Source: a virus. From it: a DNA stretch of 64,000 nucleotides. The stretch is from IMG/VR virus record IMGVR_UViG_3300046787_000316, positions 1 through 64,000 of that record, one strand, 5' to 3'. The notes under the pieces were generated by a model. That model had not been told where the DNA came from and did no database searches. It saw nothing but the letters and a program-made list of their open reading frames with translations. Positions 43,553 through 51,680 of the stretch are shown here, piece by piece. Within the stretch, counting starts at the first letter, position 1; every line of letters begins with the position of its first letter. Position numbers and translations under genes: made by a program.

Positions 43553-43635
43553 GTTTTGGATTTAGTTATTCTCTTTAGTTAATAAATATCAATTTTTGAA
43601 TCAATCGTATTATATATTACAATTATATTATTAGT

Positions 43636-43920
43636 TTACCACTCACCCTGGTCAATTATTTGAGAAGATGTAGTTTGTAATTCATAATCCGTTGCAAATG
43701 TGTCTCCCAATGAAGCAGTATATTCGTTGAAAGATGCCGTAGTTTGAAATCCAAATTCAATGATTTGGGTTGAACCCGAAACCAACCCGTCCGGCAATAG
43801 TCCAACCACTTCGGTTGTAATAATATTTACTACCGATTGTGAGAAATCTGAGCCGATATCAGCTGATGATTGTAGTGCCGAGCCACTTTCTATTTGTTTT
43901 AATCGTATTAGGTTTGCCAT
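43636..43920 (-). CDS. Small fibre-like protein, 94 residues
   Basis: Starts ANLIRLKQIESGSALQSSAD and contains GLLPDGLVSGSTQIIEFGFQ, a piece also found in the large 1134-residue fibre (IPDGIISGSEQITAFGF). It looks like a trimmed relative or an accessory of that fibre. The late nonamer lies only 4 nt before the ATG. Confidence 0.6.
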   Translation of the reverse strand: MANLIRLKQIESGSALQSSADIGSDFSQSVVNIITTEVVGLLPDGLVSGSTQIIEFGFQTTASFNEYTASLGDTFATDYELQTTSSQIIDQGEW

Positions 43921-43924
43921 TATG

Positions 43925-43933
43925 TATAAATAT
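43925..43933 (-). promoter_or_regulatory. Late motif ATATTTATA, very close to the start codon
   Basis: Exact nonamer with 4 nt to the ATG of the 94-residue protein. If it is a -10-like element the mRNA would be leaderless or start inside the gene, so this copy may be a weak or non-functional site. Confidence 0.4.
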
Positions 43934-43935
43934 CG

Positions 43936-46900
43936 TTAAAATAATCTTTCTATTGAAATAAAGTTATTGAGGTATGATGCACCTATCATTAGTGAAACAC
44001 GATAAACTCTATTATTTGTTTTATCTACTATTTGATATTGAGAACCATCACCTTCCGTTGGGAAATGCCAATTATATAAAGAATTTGATGCTGTTGTTGT
44101 ATATGTACCATTATTAGCAGTACCACCACCTGTCCCACCATTAACAGTATATTGACCACTAATATTAGCAGTATATGATGTTGATACCGCACCTAAACTT
44201 AATCCTCTATTACCAGATGTTGTGACTGTACATTTAATATTATCTAAACTTACAAAAGTTCCTGCATCTACGAATCCACTTGTTTTCCAGATTAACTCAC
44301 CATTAGCGTTACTTGGTGCTTTACTCAAATCAATATTTACACCTCTTGCAGTACCACCACTTTCTAAAATTCTAAATAAATTTCTATATACATCAACGAT
44401 TACACTACCTGTTAGTGATTGATTTGTTTCCGCTAAACCTAAACGAAGTTCACCACCCTCATCTCCACCATTTGTACCAATTGTTACTACATTATTAAAT
44501 GTGTTTGTTCCGGTAAATGTATTGTTTGTAGATGGCAAGTTTGTATTTGTTTTTAATTCTACTGCCGTTAAAACGGGACCAGAGGCCTCGCCAAAATCAA
44601 AAACACCGGATATTCCACTAACAGTTCTCATACTATATGAATAAGTTCCTGCTGGTGGGGTGTCTATTACATTTACACAATATGGAACATTTAGGTTTGA
44701 ACTATTTTCAACCTGAACAATACCACCAATTGCATTTTCATTTCTGTAAATTTGTAATCTAGTCCAAGATGTAACATTTACCGGGTTTGCATCTCCGGTC
44801 ACCATAATTTGAACGGGATTACCTGTCGTAGTAATACTTCCACTTATTATTGATACGCCGGTTGATGTAATGTTAGTTCTCCTATTTCCTAATACTTGCA
44901 CATAGTTTACACTTCCGGTTATGATTGATACTTCCAATGTATCCAATCTGCTATCTACCGAAGAACTTAATGTATTGAATGAACCAGTCTGAACATATCT
45001 ACCATCAAATGAACTTGTCAAAAATGAACCCGTAGTCATTGTAATCGGTTGGTTGTTACTACCACCTACCCACACATATCCACTTCGTAAATTTGGTAAA
45101 TCATGCACGCCCTCGGTTCTCACAATGCCCATACCATTGTTACCCTGTCTTGTCACAACACCCAATGATTGTATTGGAGTTGTTGAACCCGTTGGACGAG
45201 TTGCAGTCCATCCACCACCTACTCCTACATAAACTTCCGTTCCCGGTGGATATGAGGTCGTATCTACTCCTTGAATATGTCCTAATATAATAGCTTTACC
45301 AACTGCGTTTGCTGCCAATGTGGAATCACCTGCAATAAGTGTTGCTGGCATTCTTAGCGGATTTCCAGCATCTGCAATATAAACATCTGCATTATCACCC
45401 GTTGAACCACTAACGAATAAAGGTGTTCCCAATAATATAGAAGAGGTTTCTTTATTTCTAATATTTTGATAAAGTGTTTTTACATATTGAAGTGTCAGAT
45501 TACCTACACCATCACTTTGCATAAATGAATATACACCATTATCAGAAGTTGGATAGTGCAATCCATCCACTTTTAATGTACTTGCTGTAAGTTCTCCTAT
45601 AATTTGCGCATTACCTACTACATTCAAAGAACCACTAACCATAACACTTCCTGTCAATTGAGTATTACCTGTCATTGTGTTGTTACCAATCATTATGGTA
45701 GAACCACTAACATTTAATGAACCCGTTGTGATTGTATTACCAATCATTACAGTATCACCGGTTCTAAATGCTGAACCAATATGAGTAAAACTTCCACTTA
45801 AATATTGGAATGAACCAGTTGTTGCAATAAACGATGCATCTCCAACTAATCTCATACCACCTGCTGAAACTAAAATGTTTCCGCCGATGTTTGTTAAAGT
45901 TGTGTTTGGGGCACCTAGTGTATCCGATGCTATGTTGATTGAACCAGATGATACGAATATTTCACTAAAAGGTCTTTCGAATGTTCCTAATGTTGCTCCT
46001 CTTGCTGTTTTTGGAACGATATTTCCACCTAATTCGGTTGCTCCACTTATGAATAGAGAACCTGTTATAGTTTCATCACCGGTGAATGTATTTGAACCCG
46101 TAGTTGCGTATGTTGTTGGAATAAATGCGGTTGTTTGTATTGTTGTATCTGGAAATACTAAACTACCACTTGCATCAAATTGTAAACTACTTGCCCCTAC
46201 TTCAATTGTGAATTCACCTGGAAGATTGTTTTCATTATCAATAGTTATTACATCGCCATTGGTGTATCCACTACCAGCGGTATTTATAGTAATTTGTTCA
46301 ATAGCAATATACCCACCACCTCCTGCTGCAACATCTACTGTCAAACCTGTACCCGTTCCACCTGTTGTAGATAGATTAGAATAGAAACCTTGATTCCACC
46401 CACCTTGTCCGTTCCAATCAGATACACCATTTGGAATGCCAGATGAAATATTTATCGTTAAAGGACCATTTATTGTTTGACTTCCGTTGAATGTGTTTGA
46501 GCCGGTTGTTGCTAATGAACCCGTATCTATTGTCTGCGATGAACTTATAAATCCAAATGCAGTTATTTGTTCCGAACCACTTATAATTCCATCGGGTATA
46601 GTTGGAATAGAGTTGATTATATTGATTAGATTATCAGTTATAGTATTTCCGGTACCATTGTTTACCATTTCGGTATCCCCAATTACACTACCCAAATATG
46701 AATCAGTAACAATTTGGTTTCCACTATTACTTGAGCCAATATAAACTGCACCATCTGCATTAAGAACTATATCACTATTGGTTGCCTGCAATGTTATAGC
46801 TCCGTTTGTAATTGTTTGTTCTGTAAATGTGAAATCTGCAATATCTACTGATTGTGAAACTATACCATCTGGTTTGTTTGCAATATTATCCCAAGTTGTT

Positions 46901-47340
46901 TGAGTAATACTCCCACTTAAAACGTATCTTTCATCGTATGAAGATGTCAATTGTGATGAACCACTTATTAAACCATTAAAAGATTGCTCATTTGTTGCTG
47001 CTAAAATTTCACTATGAACTGATGCTGAAAAATCATTAAATGAAGATGTTTGCAATCTTGCATTTATTCCGTTTGTAAATACGGAATTTAATGTATTTTG
47101 AGAAGCAGTAAATGAATTTAAAGAACTATCATTTGGAATCGATAATGAAGAACTAAATTGCTCCAATGAATTCAATCTATCCCTATCTATTATATTTACT
47201 CTAGCGGTTACCGCATCGGCTAATGTATCCAACTCAATTTTATAAGTTGTCCCATTATCTATACCAACTATCGTAGTATCAAGTGATGCGGATGTTAATG
47301 CCGTTAATTCGGATATACGTTTTCCTCTATTTGTTGCCAT
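43936..47340 (-). CDS. Large tail fibre / adhesin, 1134 residues
   Basis: The longest protein in the window. N-terminus ATNRGKRISELTALTSASLD. The shaft has SGS-rich beta repeats (TGSLFISGATELGGNIVPKT, VSGSTIMIGNNTMTGNTQLT), and from about 620 a globular region (GTPLFVSGSTGDNADVYIAD, YPPGTEVYVGVGGGWT, VTRQGNNGMGIVRTEGVHDL) of the type found in phage fibre tips. The C-terminus ends YRVSLMIGASYLNNFISIER. It has no S74 domain. It starts 1 base after the stop of the 223-residue gene and is likely a main receptor-binding protein. Confidence 0.8.
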   Translation of the reverse strand: MATNRGKRISELTALTSASLDTTIVGIDNGTTYKIELDTLADAVTARVNIIDRDRLNSLEQFSSSLSIPNDSSLNSFTASQNTLNSVFTNGINARLQTSSFNDFSASVHSEILAATNEQSFNGLISGSSQLTSSYDERYVLSGSITQTTWDNIANKPDGIVSQSVDIADFTFTEQTITNGAITLQATNSDIVLNADGAVYIGSSNSGNQIVTDSYLGSVIGDTEMVNNGTGNTITDNLINIINSIPTIPDGIISGSEQITAFGFISSSQTIDTGSLATTGSNTFNGSQTINGPLTINISSGIPNGVSDWNGQGGWNQGFYSNLSTTGGTGTGLTVDVAAGGGGYIAIEQITINTAGSGYTNGDVITIDNENNLPGEFTIEVGASSLQFDASGSLVFPDTTIQTTAFIPTTYATTGSNTFTGDETITGSLFISGATELGGNIVPKTARGATLGTFERPFSEIFVSSGSINIASDTLGAPNTTLTNIGGNILVSAGGMRLVGDASFIATTGSFQYLSGSFTHIGSAFRTGDTVMIGNTITTGSLNVSGSTIMIGNNTMTGNTQLTGSVMVSGSLNVVGNAQIIGELTASTLKVDGLHYPTSDNGVYSFMQSDGVGNLTLQYVKTLYQNIRNKETSSILLGTPLFVSGSTGDNADVYIADAGNPLRMPATLIAGDSTLAANAVGKAIILGHIQGVDTTSYPPGTEVYVGVGGGWTATRPTGSTTPIQSLGVVTRQGNNGMGIVRTEGVHDLPNLRSGYVWVGGSNNQPITMTTGSFLTSSFDGRYVQTGSFNTLSSSVDSRLDTLEVSIITGSVNYVQVLGNRRTNITSTGVSIISGSITTTGNPVQIMVTGDANPVNVTSWTRLQIYRNENAIGGIVQVENSSNLNVPYCVNVIDTPPAGTYSYSMRTVSGISGVFDFGEASGPVLTAVELKTNTNLPSTNNTFTGTNTFNNVVTIGTNGGDEGGELRLGLAETNQSLTGSVIVDVYRNLFRILESGGTARGVNIDLSKAPSNANGELIWKTSGFVDAGTFVSLDNIKCTVTTSGNRGLSLGAVSTSYTANISGQYTVNGGTGGGTANNGTYTTTASNSLYNWHFPTEGDGSQYQIVDKTNNRVYRVSLMIGASYLNNFISIERLF

Positions 47341-47341
47341 T

Positions 47342-48013
47342 TTATATTATTATATTTTCATCGTTTTCGGTTAAAATATCGAAATAATCTTCGGTATCCA
47401 ATATTATATCTATGAATTTACCAAATACTTCAATATCATTTGTAGTTACTGAACCATAATCTATGAAATCATCAAAGAATGTAATCACCACATTATATCC
47501 CACTTCTTTTATAGTATAATTTCCAGGTAAATGCAATCCGTTAACTAATATTTCGAAATTTTCAGAAGATGCCCCCTCCGTTCCATAATCTAATGCTACA
47601 TTGTATATAGTCAATGTGTTATCCACATCATTGAGTTCATCAATTTGTCTTGATGTATATCTCGCACTATATTGCAATATTTCAGTATGGAAATCATTTA
47701 TAGTTATTTTATTATTTACAATCTTAGTTGGATTTGGATTCTCCCTTACTTGCGATTGATATGAACTTGTTACCGGCATTTGAATACTTTCCAAACTAGC
47801 CGTAGTATATAACGAATTATTTAAGTTATTAACATTTACAATCTTAACTCCAAATGGATGTTTTCTAACATTAGATTGAAATGTTTTCGCAGATGGTATT
47901 TCAATATTTTCCAAGCTACCCGTTAAATACAAACTATCGTTTAAATTATTAACGTTAATTTTAGAAATTATTCTATTTAATTTTCTCGTATTTGATGAAA
48001 ATTGATTACGCAT
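47342..48013 (-). CDS. Neck/tail protein with duplicated N-terminal unit and shared C-terminal domain
   Basis: A 223-residue protein. The N-terminal half holds two copies of a roughly 40-residue unit: VNNLNDSLYLTGSLENIEIP and VNNLNNSLYTTASLESIQMP, each followed by a QSxVRxxPxxxKIV segment. The C-terminal 80 residues (ENFEILVNGLHLPGNYTIKE, NDIEVFGKFIDI) belong to a domain shared with the next two upstream genes. It overlaps the 109-residue gene by 8 bases. Role unknown, probably structural. Confidence 0.65.
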   Translation of the reverse strand: MRNQFSSNTRKLNRIISKINVNNLNDSLYLTGSLENIEIPSAKTFQSNVRKHPFGVKIVNVNNLNNSLYTTASLESIQMPVTSSYQSQVRENPNPTKIVNNKITINDFHTEILQYSARYTSRQIDELNDVDNTLTIYNVALDYGTEGASSENFEILVNGLHLPGNYTIKEVGYNVVITFFDDFIDYGSVTTNDIEVFGKFIDIILDTEDYFDILTENDENIII

Positions 48014-48335
48014 ATTGCTCTATATCACCTTTTATTTCTATATAATCAATCGTATCTAATTCGTATTCAAATTGATTTTTTATAAATTTAATTATTAATC
48101 CACTTGAACCCGATTCTACGATATAATCGTTTGCACTAATTGATTGTGTATTTATCCTAATATCCAACCTATCTTGCGAAGTTCGGATTTCCACTTCCCG
48201 TAATATACTTACAAATCTAAATCCCTTAGCTTGCCAAATCGAATAAACATCATTACTTAAGTCCAATGGAGTTAATATAGTGGAAACTACCTTTCTACTA
48301 ATCTTTTGTGTTATATCTAATAATGTGCGTTTCAT
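48006..48335 (-). CDS. Small neck/tail protein with the shared C-terminal domain, 109 residues
   Basis: It starts KRTLLDITQKISRKVVSTIL and ends with RLDIRINTQSISANDYIVES, LIIKFIKNQFEYELDTIDYI, EIKGDI, parallel to the ends of its two neighbours. It shares one base with the end of the 372-residue gene. No established family is recognised. Confidence 0.6.
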   Translation of the reverse strand: MKRTLLDITQKISRKVVSTILTPLDLSNDVYSIWQAKGFRFVSILREVEIRTSQDRLDIRINTQSISANDYIVESGSSGLIIKFIKNQFEYELDTIDYIEIKGDIEQYA

Positions 48336-49453
48336 TATACAATATCAATGAATTTTCCTGATATTGCCACTTCATCGGTTGGAGTTACATTAAATCCAAT
48401 ATTACCTACTATAAAATTTATAGTTAAAGTGGTCGCGGTAACCGATACGTTGAAATCGGTTTGATAATACCTAACACCATTTATATAAACCTTTAAATCG
48501 TATGAGTTTGGTCCAATTGTAATCCCAGCCGTTACCACACTTGCTAATTGTTGAGGCGCTTTTATTAGCTTTATATCAGTAAATGTAATTGTATCGTTTG
48601 TAATTGGTTTTTGAGATTTACTATTATTTAATGCAAGAAAATCTACTAAATCCTTATTATCATAATACGCAGATGGAGTTGTTAATAATCCTTCCAATCT
48701 ACCATTTCCGCTTGTTACATCGGTTTCAGTTGAAACAAATACTTTCTTAGTGCTAAATGATTTTTTAGTAGTTTCTTCGCCATCCCATTTTTCTGGCAAT
48801 AGATATGCTTTTACATTTAATGTAAATTCAATCCTATTAATCCTTTCAGTTCCCTCACCTACTTCGTTTATAACATTGTAATCTGCTATTTGAGTTCTGA
48901 ATTTATACCTATCTTTATCTCCCCAATAATCAGTAGTATATGATAGGTGTTCGATTACTTTATTCAAATGTTCTGTGAATGAAGTCCAAACCATACAATC
49001 ATAATTTATATCTACATATTGAGGCATAGTTATATTGTATAATTCATACGATGGTTTTGTTCCATTTAAAATAGTAAATCTATCGTATCTATTATTTTTA
49101 TTAAATTTACTAATAGTTGCGTATGAAACGTGATTATTGAACATCGGCATCGATTCATCATTTGCAATTGATGTTCTACGAAGCATCATTATTGGTAACT
49201 GAATCTTTCCTTTTATATCTCTGTAAATTCCCTCTCTTCTTGCACCATTCCATCTTTCGGAGTTACCATATACAACAGGTATCTTTACAATGTTACCATC
49301 ACCATCTTCCAGAGTCGGTAGAGCAACATCTTCCAAATATGACATCATAGCATAGTCTATATCAAACAGCGAAATACCATGCTTTAAATCACCTTTTTCG
49401 GACTTTATCTGATTTGCTCTATTTAGAGCCGGTCTAATTGGATTTTTTGCCAT
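48335..49453 (-). CDS. Tail sheath stabiliser / completion protein (gp3/gp15-like)
   Basis: A 372-residue protein. The N-terminal region FDIDYAMMSYLEDVALPTLE, IVKIPVVYGNSERWNGARR resembles proximal tail sheath stabilisers (gp15/gp3 type), which cap tube and sheath and connect to the neck. The extra C-terminal domain (LKVYINGVRYYQTDFNV, DEVAISGKFIDIV) is shared with the two following genes. It comes right after gp13- and gp14-like neck genes, as gp15 does in T4-type clusters. Confidence 0.55.
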   Translation of the reverse strand: MAKNPIRPALNRANQIKSEKGDLKHGISLFDIDYAMMSYLEDVALPTLEDGDGNIVKIPVVYGNSERWNGARREGIYRDIKGKIQLPIMMLRRTSIANDESMPMFNNHVSYATISKFNKNNRYDRFTILNGTKPSYELYNITMPQYVDINYDCMVWTSFTEHLNKVIEHLSYTTDYWGDKDRYKFRTQIADYNVINEVGEGTERINRIEFTLNVKAYLLPEKWDGEETTKKSFSTKKVFVSTETDVTSGNGRLEGLLTTPSAYYDNKDLVDFLALNNSKSQKPITNDTITFTDIKLIKAPQQLASVVTAGITIGPNSYDLKVYINGVRYYQTDFNVSVTATTLTINFIVGNIGFNVTPTDEVAISGKFIDIV

Positions 49454-49459
49454 TGTTTA

Positions 49460-49915
49460 TTATTTTACTCTTTGTTCAATATTCAAATCTGATTTTCTAG
49501 TCATAAATGCAGTACAAACAATACTCCAATTATTATTTGGCTGCCCACCTATAAATTGAACTTCGTTTGTATTATCTATTTCATAATAAGATTGGTCAAA
49601 TAAGATAACATCACCTATTTCAGGATATATTCCCTTTTCTTCACAAGTCAATTTATCGATTTTAAATGTAATTGTTTGAGAATTATCTGGACCAAATCCT
49701 TCATATACGACATTTTCAGGCTCTTTATCAATTAAGCAGAACATCTCTACTCCTTGATACCAAGTCTTATTGATTGCCTCACCATATATGTTAACTTTAC
49801 TTTCGTATATGTTAAGTTTAAATAATGTGATAGCAGTCTGAATTACATCATCTACCAATTCTCTGGCGATGGATTTGAAAAAATCTAAATCTCTTCCAAC
49901 TAAAAATTTTGGCAT
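49460..49915 (-). CDS. 14: Neck protein (T4 gp14-like)
   Basis: A 151-residue protein with LVDDVIQTAITLFKLNIYES, VNIYGEAINKTWYQGVEM, PEIGDVILFDQSYYEIDNTN and EVQFIGGQPNNNW, a pattern known from gp14-like head-completion proteins. It is shorter than T4 gp14 (256). It lies 1 base after the gp13-like gene. It closes the filled head and receives the tail. Confidence 0.65.
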   Translation of the reverse strand: MPKFLVGRDLDFFKSIARELVDDVIQTAITLFKLNIYESKVNIYGEAINKTWYQGVEMFCLIDKEPENVVYEGFGPDNSQTITFKIDKLTCEEKGIYPEIGDVILFDQSYYEIDNTNEVQFIGGQPNNNWSIVCTAFMTRKSDLNIEQRVK

Positions 49916-49916
49916 A

Positions 49917-51125
49917 TTATCCTACATATATTTTTAAAGGCACTTTTCTTAACATATCTTGATGATGGTCAGATTCGTGTGCCTGTTTTTCAAAAACATT
50001 CTTTCTACTCATCTCTTCCAAATTTTCTCGCAATTGAGTCATTAGTATATCTTTTTCAACTTGAGCTTCTGCTCTCAATGCTGCGCCATCCAATGATACT
50101 TCTCCATCTGGAATCGGAATTGAGTTATACTTTTCTCTAATTGCGCCCAATAATTCCTTTGTAAGTGCAAGTGTATATTTTCTAATCCATTGCTTACCAA
50201 CATCATTTATGTCGGAATACTGAATAAAGTTATATGGAATATCGGAGTAGTCCGAAAGTGAGTCGGCTTGAATGGTTTGAGAATCATGCTCAAACTCATC
50301 TCTACTCATATATTCAATGTAAACTCTACTAACAGTTCCAACTGTTGGTATAGGGAATATTTCTAATTTATTATCTACTATATTAAATGTATGTGCTGAT
50401 TTACGAATATGGTCATTAAATTCGATTTGTTGCATTCTCAATACATCTTCGTAAAGAGGCATCATTAAAAATTGTGCAGCCGGAGAAAAGTTCCCAAATC
50501 CCAACTCACTCATTAAATTTAAAGTTCCTTGTGCTCCTACCGAATATGGGTCGAAGAATCTCGCAATCGCAGGAGTTGCTTCGTGAAATACTCGTGTTAC
50601 ATCCACAGTTGAACCACTTGTAAATAAAGTTGAAAATGAAGAAGATGTTGTTGTATCAATAGCTTCAGTCATTATATCGTATTTCTGCTTTCCAGGAGTT
50701 AAATCGATATATGCCTTATTAATTGCAGTTGAACCCCCTACTCCCGCTTGCGTTCCATATTGCTGAGCCATACGAATAGCAGTTGGTAAAAATGAACCAT
50801 CTACAAGAGTTTGTGAATAATTTGCAACTCTACCTTTGGGTTGCCCTCTTAAAATATCTAAGTTATTTCTAAGATTAAATTGATTTACTTGTGCCGAATA
50901 TTCCGAAGTAGATTCTTCAAAGCATGCCCAAATTTGCGGATTATCCAATTCAATGTTTACAATGGGATATCCCAATCGTTTTGCTACCCAAACTGCTGTT
51001 TTTGGTGCATCACTTCTGAAATCTACATCCGAATCATATAATCCAAATGGAGTTGCTTCAGCTGATGCCGATGCTGATAAGAATGCTGCTGCGGTTGAAC
51101 CCGACCAATAAGTGTTTACCGACAT
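49917..51125 (-). CDS. 13: Neck protein (T4 gp13-like)
   Basis: A 402-residue protein. Features: TAVWVAKRLGYPIVNIELDN, a QIWACFEESTSEYSAQVNQF segment, LGFGNFSPAAQFLMMPLYED and a long helical C-terminus ending MLRKVPLKIYVG. Position after the capsid gene and before the gp14-like gene agrees with T4 order. The late nonamer is 21 nt upstream of the ATG. Confidence 0.7.
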   Translation of the reverse strand: MSVNTYWSGSTAAAFLSASASAEATPFGLYDSDVDFRSDAPKTAVWVAKRLGYPIVNIELDNPQIWACFEESTSEYSAQVNQFNLRNNLDILRGQPKGRVANYSQTLVDGSFLPTAIRMAQQYGTQAGVGGSTAINKAYIDLTPGKQKYDIMTEAIDTTTSSSFSTLFTSGSTVDVTRVFHEATPAIARFFDPYSVGAQGTLNLMSELGFGNFSPAAQFLMMPLYEDVLRMQQIEFNDHIRKSAHTFNIVDNKLEIFPIPTVGTVSRVYIEYMSRDEFEHDSQTIQADSLSDYSDIPYNFIQYSDINDVGKQWIRKYTLALTKELLGAIREKYNSIPIPDGEVSLDGAALRAEAQVEKDILMTQLRENLEEMSRKNVFEKQAHESDHHQDMLRKVPLKIYVG

Positions 51126-51146
51126 ATTTTTAGTGTTATTATTTAC

Positions 51147-51155
51147 TATAAATAT
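51147..51155 (-). promoter_or_regulatory. Late motif ATATTTATA
   Basis: Exact nonamer 21 nt before the gp13-like ATG, just downstream of the terminator of the preceding gene. Confidence 0.6.
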
Positions 51156-51161
51156 AAGAAT

Positions 51162-51193
51162 AAAAAAAGAGATGATATTTCTACCATCTCTTT
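51162..51193 (-). terminator. Intrinsic terminator after the 122-residue gene
   Basis: Minus strand: AAAGAGATG pairs perfectly with CATCTCTTT across a 10-nt loop, continuing into U residues. Confidence 0.85.
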
Positions 51194-51215
51194 CTTAATT
51201 TAGATTATCTTAATA

Positions 51216-51584
51216 TTATGATAAACGAACTTTAACAGTTCCCAATGTGTGATATAATCCACCAACCGGAACTCCAGCGGCAGATGCAGATGCATCATTC
51301 CAACCACCGTTTGTAGTTGAACCTGTTACATACGCAAAATCTGTATTTGCCATTTTAGTAGCAATACTACCACTTAAAGATACTCTAGCTGCGTTTGAAG
51401 CTGATACATCGGTATCGGTTGCCAAACCTGCTCCATCTAAAGTTGTTTGTAAATTTGATGCAGAGATATATCCCCAATTACCATCTGTATTCTTTGCTAA
51501 TAATGTTGTTCCTACTACACTTGAGTATTCAGGAAAGTCAGCCGCTTGGCCTGTTATTGTGTACTGTTTTTCTGGGTATGCCAT
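51216..51584 (-). CDS. Small virion-type protein, 122 residues
   Basis: It starts AYPEKQYTITGQAADFPEYS and ends WNDASASAAGVPVGGLYHTL, GTVKVRLS. The ending GGLYHTLGTVKVRLS is one I associate with short phage structural or decoration proteins. It is an isolated transcription unit between two terminators, right after the major capsid gene, suggesting a capsid decoration protein. A near-match late motif (ATATTTATT) lies upstream. Confidence 0.6.
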   Translation of the reverse strand: MAYPEKQYTITGQAADFPEYSSVVGTTLLAKNTDGNWGYISASNLQTTLDGAGLATDTDVSASNAARVSLSGSIATKMANTDFAYVTGSTTNGGWNDASASAAGVPVGGLYHTLGTVKVRLS

Positions 51585-51623
51585 TTTTGTTTTTTTTAGT
51601 TATTGAATTGTAGCAATAAATAT

Positions 51624-51654
51624 AAAAAAAAAGAGGGAACATTACTGCTCCCTC
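51624..51654 (-). terminator. Intrinsic terminator after the major capsid gene
   Basis: Minus strand: GAGGGA pairs with TCCCTC (extendable on the inside) across a 10-nt loop, followed by nine U. It fits a very highly expressed gene. Confidence 0.88.
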
Positions 51655-51680
51655 AATCTTTTTTCTAAAATCCGTTAAGA

